Shown here: in pieces, positions 35,966 to 45,231 of the stretch
How positions within the stretch are numbered: the stretch's first letter is position 1
Layout: the number at the start of each line of letters is the position of its first letter
DNA from: JAHDHW01 sp965220465
GTDB taxonomy: Bacteria; Bacteroidota; Bacteroidia; Chitinophagales; Saprospiraceae
Direction of reading: 5' to 3'
DNA: 64,000 nucleotides
Assembly (NCBI GenBank): GCA_965220465.1
Contig: CBDCPZ010000024.1
Span: 1 to 64,000, forward strand
Position numbers and translations under genes: made by a program
The notes under the pieces: model-generated
Databases searched by the model: none
What the model was told of the DNA's origin: nothing
The model's input: the letters and a program-made list of their open reading frames with translations, nothing else

Positions 35966-37399
35966 ATGTCCAGACGAACAGAAATCGCTGAAGTTTTAAA
36001 AGCACCAAAATTAAATGAACAAGTCACTTTAATGGGTTGGGTGCGGGCTTTCAGGTCCAATCGCTTTATTGCTTTAAATGATGGCTCAACGGTGAATAAT
36101 CTTCAGGTGGTTGTTGATTTTGAAAATTTTGATGAAGAATTGTTGAAAAAAGTAAACTTCCATGCTTGTATTAAAGTAACTGGTCTTTTGATTGAATCAC
36201 AAGGTGCTGGCCAAGCTGTTGAAGTGGACTGTAAATCAATTGAAATCCTCGGAGAGTCAAATCCTGATGAATACGTTTTACAGCCAAAGCGCCAAACCAT
36301 GGAGTTTTTGCGTGAACAAGCTCATTTCAGAATCCGAACCAATACAATGAGTTCGGTTTTTCGGATTCGCCATGCGATATCCTATGCGATTCATAAATAT
36401 TACAACGATCATGGTTACTATTACATGCACACGCCAATTATTACGGGTAGTGATGCAGAAGGAGCAGGGGAGATGTTTCATGTAACAACGTTTGACGTTG
36501 AAAACCCTCCAAAGACTGAGGATGGAAAAGTAGACTATAAGCAGGATTTCTTTGAAAAAGAAACCAACTTAACAGTTTCCGGGCAATTGCAGGCAGAGAT
36601 TGGCGCTTTGGCGCTTGGAAAAGTTTATACTTTCGGCCCTACTTTCAGAGCAGAAAATTCCAATACTTCCCGTCACCTTGCAGAATTTTGGATGATTGAA
36701 CCAGAAGTTGCTTTCAATGACATTCACGACAACATGGATCTGGCGGAAGATTTTGTAAAATATTTGATCAACTATATTTTGGAAAATTATTCGGATGATT
36801 TGGCAATTTTGGACAAACGGATTCAGGATTTAGAAAAAAACATGAAGAAGGAGCTTCGTCGTCCAATGGGTTTGATCGATACACTGCGTTTTATTATTGA
36901 TAATGATTTTGAGCGAATTACCTACACCGAAGCCATCAATCTTTTAAGAAGTTCAAAGCCATTCAAAAAAGGCCGTTTCGAATTTGAACCAACCTGGGGA
37001 AGTGATTTGCAAGCAGAGCATGAGCGCTGGTTGGTAGAACAAAAATTCCAAAAACCGGTTATCGTTCGTGATTATCCGAAGGGATTTAAAGCTTTCTATA
37101 TGCGATTGAATGATGATAATAAAACGGTTGCCGCAATGGATGTTTTATTTCCCGGTATCGGGGAAGTCATTGGCGGATCGCAGCGGGAAGAGCGTTTTGA
37201 TGTTTTAAAATCGCGAATGCACGAAATGAACGTTGAAGAAGAAGAGCTTTGGTGGTACCTCGAACTGCGAAAATTTGGCGGCTGTCCTCATGCCGGATTT
37301 GGGCTTGGGTTTGAACGAATGGTTCAATTTATCACCGGCATGGAAAATATCCGCGATGTGATTCCTTTTCCACGTACTCCGGGCAAAGCCGAGTTTTAG
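35966..37399 (+). CDS. asnS: Asparagine--tRNA ligase
   Basis: From ATG 35966 the protein has 477 residues. The N-terminal OB fold (VTLMGWVRAFRSNRFIALNDGS) binds the anticodon. The class II catalytic core has motif 2 (FGPTFRAENSNTSRHLAEFWMIEPE) and motif 3 (GFGLGFERMVQFITGMENIRDVIPFPRTP). The Asn-type signature is seen in HLAEFWMIEPEV, so this is AsnRS and not AspRS. It attaches Asn to tRNA-Asn. The upstream 15 codons of the open frame are not part of the family. Confidence 0.97.
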   Translation: MSRRTEIAEVLKAPKLNEQVTLMGWVRAFRSNRFIALNDGSTVNNLQVVVDFENFDEELLKKVNFHACIKVTGLLIESQGAGQAVEVDCKSIEILGESNPDEYVLQPKRQTMEFLREQAHFRIRTNTMSSVFRIRHAISYAIHKYYNDHGYYYMHTPIITGSDAEGAGEMFHVTTFDVENPPKTEDGKVDYKQDFFEKETNLTVSGQLQAEIGALALGKVYTFGPTFRAENSNTSRHLAEFWMIEPEVAFNDIHDNMDLAEDFVKYLINYILENYSDDLAILDKRIQDLEKNMKKELRRPMGLIDTLRFIIDNDFERITYTEAINLLRSSKPFKKGRFEFEPTWGSDLQAEHERWLVEQKFQKPVIVRDYPKGFKAFYMRLNDDNKTVAAMDVLFPGIGEVIGGSQREERFDVLKSRMHEMNVEEEELWWYLELRKFGGCPHAGFGLGFERMVQFITGMENIRDVIPFPRTPGKAEF

Positions 37400-37528
37400 T
37401 CAGACCCTTTTTTAAAGAAAAATAAAAACTACTGCTACACCAGCGATCTTTTTTTAATTTCGGGTGTTATTGGAGCAGTGGTTTTATGAAGTTATTTAAC
37501 AACTTCAATTCTCAATCAAAAATACAGC

Positions 37529-38185
37529 ATGTTAGAAGTTCAGAGTCTCACCAAAACATATAATAGCGGAAGTCGTGCCTTGACTGTTTTAGATCATGTT
37601 AGTTTTAATATCAAAGCCGGAGAAACCTTTGCCATCGTTGGTCCTTCAGGAAGTGGAAAGACAACTTTACTTGGATTGTGCGCTGGATTGGATCGGGCTT
37701 CCAGTGGATCTGTTGTACTCAATGGAATTAAGCTTGATGATCTCAACGAAGATGATCGTGCAGCGGTCAGAAATGAACACGTTGGTTTTATTTTTCAAAA
37801 TTTTCAGCTCATCCCAACACTTACTGCTTTAGAAAATGTCATGGTTCCATTGGAATTGCGTGGTGAGAAAAACGCTGCAAAACAGGCTTTGGAATTGCTG
37901 GAACGTGTAGGACTGGCTGATCGAAAAAACCACTACCCGAGTCAACTATCTGGAGGAGAGCAGCAACGGGTTTCTTTGGCGCGTGCTTTTTCAAATCGCC
38001 CAAAAATACTTTTCGCAGATGAGCCTACCGGAAACCTTGATGATGAAACCAGCCAGAAAGTTGTCGATCTCATTTTCGATCTTAATAAAGCTGCCGGAAC
38101 TACTTTAGTGCTTGTAACACATGATCTTGAACTCGCTCATAAAACGCAAAATATCATTCAACTAAAAGGCGGGAAAGTTGTATAA
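37529..38185 (+). CDS. ABC transporter ATP-binding protein (LolD/MacB-type)
   Basis: The 218-residue ATPase has Walker A GPSGSGKTT, the Q-loop in FIFQNFQLIP, the signature LSGGEQQRVSLARAF, Walker B ILFADEPTGNLD and the H-loop in LVLVTHD. FQNFQLIPTLTALENVMVPLEL is characteristic of the LolD/MacB/FtsE group, which drives lipoprotein release, peptide export or cell division. No permease gene is adjacent; the following gene encodes a hydrolase only 8 bp away. The partner may lie elsewhere. Confidence 0.92.
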   Translation: MLEVQSLTKTYNSGSRALTVLDHVSFNIKAGETFAIVGPSGSGKTTLLGLCAGLDRASSGSVVLNGIKLDDLNEDDRAAVRNEHVGFIFQNFQLIPTLTALENVMVPLELRGEKNAAKQALELLERVGLADRKNHYPSQLSGGEQQRVSLARAFSNRPKILFADEPTGNLDDETSQKVVDLIFDLNKAAGTTLVLVTHDLELAHKTQNIIQLKGGKVV

Positions 38186-38193
38186 TTGGCTTC

Positions 38194-39222
38194 ATGAAAG
38201 TCGTCAAGCTTATTGTTTACAATATTGCAGTGTTTATTTTCCTGTTCATTATTTGCGAATTGGGTTTTAAACTTTTATATCCCAACTACAAATATTACGA
38301 GCGAACTTATAAAGGGCAATTTGAAAATGGGAAGGCTAAAAACGAAATTGACACCAATTGGGTGAGGCTCGATTCCGCATTAGGTTGGGTTTGCAAAAAC
38401 AAAGAAAATTTAAATTTTTACAGTCCCGAATTACACAAAATAAAATACAAAATAAATAATCAAGGATTCAGGAATCCTGTAGATTTTGACACTTTAAACC
38501 ACTCTCCTTCAAAAAAAAGAATCCTACTTCTAGGCGATTCTTTTCTGTTCAGTATTCTTCAGGAAGAGCAAAGTACCATTTCAGCAATACTCCAAAATCA
38601 TCTGGGTCAGGACTATGAAATATATAACCTTGCAATTCCAGGCTGGGGCATGGATCAAATGTATTTGGCCTATGAAAAGTATGTGGAAATCATCAATCCT
38701 TCACAGGTTATTTTGCTGTATATCGATGACGATGTTGCCAGATTAGTTGAAGCTTTTTATTGGGGAGCAGGGCCAAAACCGGCATATAAATTAAAGGATA
38801 ACCAGTTGGTCGAAAGGTCAATGAACGAAGGAAAACTGAATCCTTTTGAAAGCTTCTTTTTGTTTAATTGTCAAATCTTAAATCGTATTTACAAGTATTA
38901 TTGTGAGCAAAAAGCTGAACCCATTGCAAAGATATTAATTGAAAAGCTGTCAGACGCAGAAAAAGAAAAAGCGAGAACTTTGTCAGTAATTCATTGCCCT
39001 CGATTTTTTCAATTAAGCGGTAAACACGAATCCAACCATTTTTATATCGATCCTGTTTTCGATGAAAAATCAATTCCTTTTTATAATTTGAGAGAGTCGA
39101 TGATTCAACTTTCGAATGAAGAACAACGAAAATTATTTCACCTTCAGGATGGCCATCCTTCTGATTACGGAGCAATGTTTATTGCTAATTTTATTTTGGA
39201 AAATGTTATTAAAATTAAATAA
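38194..39222 (+). CDS. Membrane-anchored SGNH/GDSL hydrolase-like protein
   Basis: The 342-residue protein has one N-terminal hydrophobic helix (residues ~6-26) and then an SGNH fold. RILLLGDSFLFS contains the nucleophile Ser (GDS), NLAIPGWGMDQM the oxyanion Gly/Asn region, and DGHPSDYGAMFIA the Asp-x-x-His of the triad. Family members act as esterases, for example on O-acetylated sugars. It begins 8 bp after the ABC ATPase stop, so the two are probably cotranscribed. The substrate is unknown. Confidence 0.85.
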   Translation: MKVVKLIVYNIAVFIFLFIICELGFKLLYPNYKYYERTYKGQFENGKAKNEIDTNWVRLDSALGWVCKNKENLNFYSPELHKIKYKINNQGFRNPVDFDTLNHSPSKKRILLLGDSFLFSILQEEQSTISAILQNHLGQDYEIYNLAIPGWGMDQMYLAYEKYVEIINPSQVILLYIDDDVARLVEAFYWGAGPKPAYKLKDNQLVERSMNEGKLNPFESFFLFNCQILNRIYKYYCEQKAEPIAKILIEKLSDAEKEKARTLSVIHCPRFFQLSGKHESNHFYIDPVFDEKSIPFYNLRESMIQLSNEEQRKLFHLQDGHPSDYGAMFIANFILENVIKIK

Positions 39223-39268
39223 CTCAAGTTACAGATAGTCCAATTGAAATAAATAGTACAAAAAAAGC

Positions 39269-39300
39269 AGGCCGGATCACTTTTATCTGTGATCCGGCCT
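39269..39300. terminator. GC-rich hairpin after the SGNH hydrolase gene
   Basis: A perfect 12-bp stem (AGGCCGGATCAC / GTGATCCGGCCT) with an 8-nt loop. An A-run precedes it, giving a T-run on the minus strand, while the + side has only GTTATT. It is probably a bidirectional terminator in the ancestral convergent gap into which the insertion sequence landed 25 bp further on. Confidence 0.7.
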
Positions 39301-39325
39301 GTTATTAACAACTCTAAATATTTAA

Positions 39326-39340
39326 TTGAGGGGTGGGCAT
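39326..39340 (+). repeat. Left terminal inverted repeat of the insertion sequence
   Basis: TTGAGGGGTGGGCAT, identical to the reverse complement of the right end. Confidence 0.9.
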
Positions 39341-39410
39341 AAATAAAAGAAGCCTTTGCCCCAATGAAAATATCTGTGGATATTAGTTTGAGACAAAGAC
39401 TCAAATTAAC

Positions 39411-40385
39411 ATGTCCACTAAAATAGTTGAAATCTTACAATTTCTGCAAAAATGCTATAATAGCTATGAGCAGAAACGAGGCAGAGGAAGACCATTTGTG
39501 TATTCTTTGGCCTCCATGACCTTATTTTTTATGGTAATGTCCTTGAAACGGATATATACTTTCAAGGCAATGACCAAATATGCTAAAGCGCATTTCGAAG
39601 CTTTTGGCTTTCCATCAGCCCCGTCACGTAAAACGATACGTAGACGATTTTTGAGTTTGCCCAGGTATATCCATTGGCTCTTACCGCAAATAACGGTACA
39701 ATGCCAGGAATTGGAATACCGGCAGTTTCGTTGCTCTTGGGCATTTGTTGACAAAAGTGTTTTCCGGGCCCTTGGCGGCCTGTGGCACAAAAAGCATATG
39801 GAGGCAGGCATAGTCCCCCATTCCTCTATTGACACAGATGCTTCCTGGTCTAAGAGTGCTTATCATGGCTGGCGATTCGGCTATGGGCTACACTTAGTAT
39901 GCCTGCAAAATCGTTTCCCTGTTTCAGCCTGGGTAAGCACCGCTTCGGATAAGGACTACTCCTGGATTGACAAACTGATCCAGGGAATCAAAGACCTGAT
40001 CGGCATCATTGTGGGTGACGCAGGATACCAATCTTTGAAAGTCATTCAACGACTGTATGAGGATTATGATATCTTGCTCCAAACACCGAAAGTGTTTACC
40101 ACTTATGTCAAACAACCATTCGTAAAATGGTACAACTCGATGGTTCAATTGGCCGAAGCCAAATGGCTTTATAGACATCGTAAACCATCTATCGAACCTT
40201 TATTTTCTCTCATCAAGCAACTTTTTGACCTAGAAGGAGAAAAACAACTGCCTTACAAGGGCATTGATAAAGTCTCTGCTTTTTTAATGATCGGCCCTTT
40301 AGCCGTTCAACTGATGATGAGAGACAATTTTTTAAATAATAGGCCGTGGGCTTCAACTCAAGCATTTTTAAACGAATTTAAATAA
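39411..40385 (+). CDS. DDE transposase of the insertion sequence (IS4/IS5-like)
   Basis: A 324-residue transposase. A basic N-terminal helical domain (EQKRGRGRPFVYSLASMTLFFMV, then SRKTIRRRFLSLP) precedes a DDE catalytic core. Candidate acidic residues are Asp in WAFVDKSVF, Asp in IIVGDAGYQS and Glu in KPSIEPLFSLIKQLFD. The spacing fits the DDE_Tnp_1 superfamily; I cannot assign an IS family with certainty. The frame is uninterrupted. The last base of the stop codon is the first base of the right inverted repeat. Confidence 0.93.
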   Translation: MSTKIVEILQFLQKCYNSYEQKRGRGRPFVYSLASMTLFFMVMSLKRIYTFKAMTKYAKAHFEAFGFPSAPSRKTIRRRFLSLPRYIHWLLPQITVQCQELEYRQFRCSWAFVDKSVFRALGGLWHKKHMEAGIVPHSSIDTDASWSKSAYHGWRFGYGLHLVCLQNRFPVSAWVSTASDKDYSWIDKLIQGIKDLIGIIVGDAGYQSLKVIQRLYEDYDILLQTPKVFTTYVKQPFVKWYNSMVQLAEAKWLYRHRKPSIEPLFSLIKQLFDLEGEKQLPYKGIDKVSAFLMIGPLAVQLMMRDNFLNNRPWASTQAFLNEFK

Positions 40386-40399
40386 TGCCCACCCCTCAA
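40385..40399 (-). repeat. Right terminal inverted repeat of the insertion sequence
   Basis: ATGCCCACCCCTCAA, the exact complement of the left end. Its first base belongs to the transposase stop codon. Confidence 0.9.
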
Positions 40400-40467
40400 A
40401 TATTTATTTATAATCTCATGTTATATTTTAAACCTTTGCTTATTGTTAAATTGATTTGAAAAAAAGA

Positions 40468-40527
40468 AGCCAAGCTTTTGGTATTTTAGTATTTAACTTT
40501 TGCTTTGCTAAAATCAAAAGCTTGGCT
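40468..40527 (-). terminator. Terminator of the first T9SS beta-repeat gene
   Basis: A long imperfect hairpin (AGCCAAGCTTTTG outer arm plus TTTTAG inner arm), followed on the minus strand by TTCTTTTTTTC. It lies 22 bp beyond the stop codon, so the insertion sequence did not separate the gene from its terminator. Confidence 0.75.
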
Positions 40528-40548
40528 CACTATTCTAATCTCATGAAT

Positions 40549-43542
40549 TTATTTAACAATTATTTTTCCTGTACTCACTAGCTGTCCCTTCGATTCTATC
40601 TTATAAACATACATGCCGGATGACAGGTTTTTTCTATAAAACTCAAATCGATTGGAATCAAACTGCTCGCTACGAACCAGTTTTCCAGATAAATCAAAAA
40701 CCTTGAAATACAGCTGATTTGCTTGCAAACCCTCTATTTCAAAAATCGCATAATCCACAAAAGGATTTGGATATACTTTTACATCTACGCCCGGCAAAAA
40801 CACCTCGCCAGTACTTACACTTATAAATTCAGTCCAAAAATCACCTGCTACCAAATGGCAGACAATACCGGTGCTTTCCGGAGCATCGTAATCAAAATAG
40901 ATAGCAGCATCGTTTTTAATCGCTGAACCAATAGGGTTGTCAGGTTTTTGGGATATTCGGTATTTGACAAACCCATTGGAAGCGGTAAAATTGGTACTGC
41001 TATCCGCTAAATCTATGTTGTTAAAGGTGAATTTCAGGATACCATCGCCATAGACTTCGAATTCATAGTCATGGCTGCTCGCTCCCGGACGCACCGTTTG
41101 TGGGTCCAGAAAAGGCGAGATAGTATCCCTAATTACCACCCTGATTGCCGTGTCTATTCCAGTATTCTGGAACTTAATGTGGTACTTCAAGTCGGTATCT
41201 GTGACAATTTTCAAACTGTCACCGTAGCCTTTGGGATAGCCTCTTTTCAACTGAGGATCAGTATTGGCCAGTTCAATATTTTCCTGACATTCTACTGATC
41301 GAAAATGATCTTTGTCATCTTCTGGAAGTTGGGTATAAAACCCTGTTGTAAAATCAGTGCCGCCTCCATCCACGCAGCCTTCGACTGCAATGGTAGGGCG
41401 ACTATTTCCGGGATGGCCTTCTGCCTGATATGGAGATGGTATAACCAATCGGTAAGTGGTACCATCCGCAGAATATGCTATTAATTTGGGCTGTTGTGGT
41501 AATAGTGGACCAATAGGCTGCTCCTGAATGCCCATGATTACATCTTCAATTACTATATAATTTAGGTCCGAGTTAAAAATTTCTGTACCTATATTTTTAA
41601 TTTCAAATCGGACAGAGTCACCATCACAATAACCATTCACTGCAATACTTGATTCATCCCATCCAGGAGTAGGTAGACAATTTTGGTCAGGAGTAATACT
41701 GGCTTTTATAGCATGTGTCTGGCTTAATTTTGCGTTACAATCAACATCAAAGCTTACCCATGAAGTTTTACATTCACCAATGGCAATATTTCCAATATCA
41801 AAAGTGTACAAACTATCATCTGATGTAAAGATGCCCAACTCACTATCATCATAAGTCAGATAATCATCAATGATTAAGTTGAGTTTGACATTTGTGGCAT
41901 TTAAAGTGCCGTGATTACAGTACGTGATTTGGTACAGGGAAGTATTACAAACTTCCAAAAACGGTGTTGAGATATCTACTTCGAGATCAGTACAAATTAT
42001 TTCTTTTTTTACAGGAAAATTCCTGAATATTGTATCATACGGTTCTGTAAAATTTACCGAATAAGTTGCTACACAGGGCTGCCAATATTTGTTAGGTAAT
42101 ACCAGAGATACATTATATTGAAAAGTATCCGCGGGGATATCATAATTCCCGTTAGCATCAATGGTTCCATAATAAGTTTCCGGCCCCACAGCTTTTACTA
42201 CCCAATTCCGGATACCTTCTTCATTTCCATTGTACTGGCAATCATCCTGAAGGTCATAAAAAACATTCCCTCGAATATGGTTGGTAAAAGCATTTCCTCC
42301 ACTATCCGTTTTTAATAATATTACATCTGATTCAAAAAAAGAAGTGAAATCCTGATAAGTGAATCCAGCAATGACAAATCCTCTGTGAACTGTTTCTACT
42401 ACACTTAATCCAAAATCCAAAGCACTGCTTTTTCCATGCAATTTGGTCCATTGTTCGATTCCATTAGCATTTGTTTTAACCAAGGCTATTTGCGGATCAA
42501 TAAGATTTTTTTCGGCTGTACCTGCTAAAATATAACCTCCATCCCGTGTTTGTTTAACAGACCTTGCTTCTTCAAAATCAGTATCATCTCCAAACTCTCT
42601 TACCCAAAATTGACTAACGGTATTTCCTAAATCCTGGATTTTACCTATATAAAAATTCCCTGCGTTGCTGTAGCGTCCCGCCCAAATATAATTATTGTCG
42701 TTTGTTTTGATAATCGAATAAGCTAAATCAGCTGTTGAGCCACCATACATTTGGTCCCACTTAATGATCTGATCCGCTCCTACTTTTAGCACCCAAACAT
42801 CTCTTTCATCCAATTCGCCTGTTGACCCCGCAATAATGAAGCCTCCATCAGGAGTCTGAACTATACTTCTTCCTTCATCGTCTTTTTGCTGACTGCCATA
42901 ATGATTTTCCCACAGAAAATCACCGTCTCCGTTGGTTTTGATTAAATATACATCATCATTTCCCAAGCCGGGCACCTCGGTTGTTCCTGTAATTATATAG
43001 CCTCCATCTGCTGTAGCTGCAACTGCATAACCTTCATCATCCAGAACATCTCCAAAAGAGTTCTCCCATTGTTTGTTGCCAAGAGAATCTATTTTCATCA
43101 AAAGGACATCTCGTTGACCAAACAAACCTCCTCCATTAGTTGTACCTAAAATAATAAACCCACCGTCGTGAGCCGCTATAATATCCTGCCCGAATTCATC
43201 CGTTAAATCAGGATTATCAACCGGAAAATCTTTAGCCCAAAGTAATGTCCCGTCAACATCGGTTCGAACCACATAAATATTGGACCCCTCATTATCGGTT
43301 CCAGAATTTGTATTTCCCACAATTATATAACCCTGGTCTATTAATTCTAGCACTGCTGAAGCTTCTTCATCTCCTCCTCCTCCATGATAGTGCTCCCAAC
43401 CTTGCCAACCCTGGGCATTAAAAGAATACGAACAAAAAAGCCCGAACGCTACCAAACACAACCGGTACACGGCTGGCAGGTAGCTGTTTTTGGGCTTTAT
43501 TATATTCGTTAATCTCATGAAAATTTGTTTTGTGTAATTCAT
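40549..43542 (-). CDS. Large T9SS-secreted beta-repeat protein, copy A
   Basis: The 997-residue protein has a signal peptide ending near SFNAQG (residue ~44; a start at 43518 would be eight residues shorter). Residues ~45-425 hold about eight repeats of ~50 residues of the type DGGYIITGTTE..DVYLIKTNGDGDFLWENHYG, likely a beta-propeller. A short carboxypeptidase-regulatory-like domain follows (IRGNVFYDLQDDCQYNG), then a CARDB/DUF11-like region, and a DUF7619-like domain (DLKYHIKFQNTGIDTAIRVVIRDTI). The last ~85 residues are a T9SS type A sorting domain (VYPNPFVDYAIFEIEG to the end). It should be exported to the cell surface. It is divergent from the helical gene at 43741 and paralogous to the gene at 45232. 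Confidence 0.9.
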   Translation of the reverse strand: MNYTKQIFMRLTNIIKPKNSYLPAVYRLCLVAFGLFCSYSFNAQGWQGWEHYHGGGGDEEASAVLELIDQGYIIVGNTNSGTDNEGSNIYVVRTDVDGTLLWAKDFPVDNPDLTDEFGQDIIAAHDGGFIILGTTNGGGLFGQRDVLLMKIDSLGNKQWENSFGDVLDDEGYAVAATADGGYIITGTTEVPGLGNDDVYLIKTNGDGDFLWENHYGSQQKDDEGRSIVQTPDGGFIIAGSTGELDERDVWVLKVGADQIIKWDQMYGGSTADLAYSIIKTNDNNYIWAGRYSNAGNFYIGKIQDLGNTVSQFWVREFGDDTDFEEARSVKQTRDGGYILAGTAEKNLIDPQIALVKTNANGIEQWTKLHGKSSALDFGLSVVETVHRGFVIAGFTYQDFTSFFESDVILLKTDSGGNAFTNHIRGNVFYDLQDDCQYNGNEEGIRNWVVKAVGPETYYGTIDANGNYDIPADTFQYNVSLVLPNKYWQPCVATYSVNFTEPYDTIFRNFPVKKEIICTDLEVDISTPFLEVCNTSLYQITYCNHGTLNATNVKLNLIIDDYLTYDDSELGIFTSDDSLYTFDIGNIAIGECKTSWVSFDVDCNAKLSQTHAIKASITPDQNCLPTPGWDESSIAVNGYCDGDSVRFEIKNIGTEIFNSDLNYIVIEDVIMGIQEQPIGPLLPQQPKLIAYSADGTTYRLVIPSPYQAEGHPGNSRPTIAVEGCVDGGGTDFTTGFYTQLPEDDKDHFRSVECQENIELANTDPQLKRGYPKGYGDSLKIVTDTDLKYHIKFQNTGIDTAIRVVIRDTISPFLDPQTVRPGASSHDYEFEVYGDGILKFTFNNIDLADSSTNFTASNGFVKYRISQKPDNPIGSAIKNDAAIYFDYDAPESTGIVCHLVAGDFWTEFISVSTGEVFLPGVDVKVYPNPFVDYAIFEIEGLQANQLYFKVFDLSGKLVRSEQFDSNRFEFYRKNLSSGMYVYKIESKGQLVSTGKIIVK

Positions 43543-43740
43543 AATCTATTACGTTACAAAAATGATGTAGTTTTCTGCTAAAAACAAAGACAAAAAAAAC
43601 GATTTGTTGAGAAACATTTCAATAATTTATTACTAAATACTGTATATAATATTGCTAAAACCCTTTATTTATAATACTTTTAGATGGTTAAAAAATATCA
43701 ATATTGGGATCGCTTTGTTGATTATATTAAATTTTTATAA

Positions 43741-45150
43741 ATGGAAAAAAGTTTATTAATCCTGATTTTACGCTCTTGCACAAAAAAAGAATACCGGGAA
43801 TTACGCAAATGGCTTGACTCTCCTATGCATAATCAACGGCCGGATGTAGTTCTTCTTTTCAATTATTTGCTTGAAAGTAATCATTTGTATAACGATGATT
43901 CTCTTAAAAAAAAGGTAGCCTACCGATGGGTTTTTGGAAAAGAAAAATTTGATGATGCAAAATTGAGGCAAACGATGTTTTTTACGACCAAATGTGTTGA
44001 AAATTACCTGATCTATCAGGAGCTGCATTTAGACGAGGTAAGGGCTCATACGGCATTGGCAAATGTGTATCGTAAAAGAAAGCTATCTAAATTATTTCAA
44101 AAAAATATGCGTTTGACACAAAAACTCCAACAAAACCAACATTATAGAAATGGTGATTTTTTACATAATGAATACCAGATTCGACAGGCAGATTATAGAT
44201 ATTTGAGTGGTCAAAAGAGAACAGTCCCTCTCAACCTGCAGGAAATGTCAAATGCTTTGGACTCCACCTATCTTGCTGACAAACTGCGCCAAAGTTGTCT
44301 AATGCTTGCTCATCAATCCGTTTTTACAACAGAATACGAGATCGGCATGCTAGATGAAGTATTGCAATATGTTGAAACCAAAAACTTTTTAAAAATTCCT
44401 GCAATTGCTATTTATTATTACAGCTACAAAGCTATAACCGAGCAGGAAGATGAAACTTATTTTAGACATTTAAGGCATGAAATTATAGAAAACGGACACT
44501 TTTTCCCGAAATCTGAAATTCGAGACATATACCTTTTAGCTATCAATTATTGTATCCGACGTATCAATGAAGGAAAAGATGAATACATTCGGGAGTCTTT
44601 TGAGCTTTATCGCACAGGGTTAGAACAAAAAATACTACTGGATGAAGGCATACTCTCACGTCATACTTTTACAAATGTTGTGACGAATGGTACAATGCTC
44701 AAGGAATTCGAATGGACAGAGAATTTTATTACCGAATATAAATCTTATCTTGAAAATCAATACAGAGACAATAATGTTCATTATAGTTTGGCTCGATTGC
44801 ATTTTGAAAAAGGCGATTACGAGACATCGATGAAACTATTCAGTCAAATGGAATACGATGACATTTTTATGAATCTGAATGCGAAAGTTATGCAATTCAA
44901 AATGTTTTATGAGCAAGAGGAATTGGATGTGTTGGAATCTTTGCTGGAAAGTATGCGCAATTACTTGGTTCGAAAAAAAGTGATTGGCTACCACAAATCG
45001 AACTATAAAAATATCATTCGTTTTACTAAAAAGTTATTAAAGATCAATCCCTATAGTCAAGTTCAAAGGGGAAAACTGCTGAATGAAATCGAAGAAGCTA
45101 ATCCTCTGACAGAAAGAAAATGGCTGTTAAAACAATTGAAGAATTTGTAA
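43741..45150 (+). CDS. Helical protein of unknown function, family member 3 of 4
   Basis: A 469-residue soluble protein. The N-terminus (LILRSCTKKEYRELRKWLDSP, then LLFNYLLESN, LKKKVAYRWVFGKEKF, ENYLIYQELHLD) has the same order of motifs as members 1 and 2 at 20.6-24.1 kb. The rest is helical and very similar to the gene at 48281: RQSCLMLAHQSVF, AINYCIRRIN, EYIRESFELYRTGLE, KWLLKQL at the end. No known domain is recognised. It is divergently paired with a T9SS beta-repeat gene 198 bp away. Confidence 0.82.
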   Translation: MEKSLLILILRSCTKKEYRELRKWLDSPMHNQRPDVVLLFNYLLESNHLYNDDSLKKKVAYRWVFGKEKFDDAKLRQTMFFTTKCVENYLIYQELHLDEVRAHTALANVYRKRKLSKLFQKNMRLTQKLQQNQHYRNGDFLHNEYQIRQADYRYLSGQKRTVPLNLQEMSNALDSTYLADKLRQSCLMLAHQSVFTTEYEIGMLDEVLQYVETKNFLKIPAIAIYYYSYKAITEQEDETYFRHLRHEIIENGHFFPKSEIRDIYLLAINYCIRRINEGKDEYIRESFELYRTGLEQKILLDEGILSRHTFTNVVTNGTMLKEFEWTENFITEYKSYLENQYRDNNVHYSLARLHFEKGDYETSMKLFSQMEYDDIFMNLNAKVMQFKMFYEQEELDVLESLLESMRNYLVRKKVIGYHKSNYKNIIRFTKKLLKINPYSQVQRGKLLNEIEEANPLTERKWLLKQLKNL

Positions 45151-45191
45151 CTGTGCAACGAAGATTGCCATAAGGTAAGGGTGCGAAAAAA

Positions 45192-45229
45192 AATGCAGTA
45201 GGTTTGGCTCTTTTGCCACCTACTGCATT
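45192..45229 (-). terminator. Terminator immediately after the second T9SS beta-repeat gene
   Basis: An 11-bp stem (AATGCAGTAGG / CCTACTGCATT) extended by an inner TGGC/GCCA, followed on the minus strand by TTTTTTTTCGC. It starts only 2 bp past the TAG stop at 45232. Confidence 0.85.
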
Positions 45230-45231
45230 GT

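Larger units (their letters stand above)
39326..40399 (+). mobile_element. Complete insertion sequence (1074 bp)
   Basis: The element has perfect 15-bp terminal inverted repeats TTGAGGGGTGGGCAT (39326-39340) and its complement (40385-40399), with one transposase gene inside. The flanks carry a 7-bp direct repeat ATATTTA at 39318-39324 and 40400-40406 (8 bp with one mismatch if counted to the repeat edge), consistent with target duplication. The element sits between the SGNH hydrolase gene and the T9SS gene and interrupts no gene. Intact ends and ORF suggest a fairly recent, possibly active insertion. Confidence 0.9.

Noticed and set aside
39464..39835. 123-codon ORF opposite the transposase
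   Set aside because: Shadow frame inside the insertion sequence. The sense frame has the DDE motifs.
39269..40527. Insertion sequence separating the T9SS gene from its terminator
   Set aside because: The T9SS gene has its own strong hairpin at 40468..40527, on its side of the insertion.
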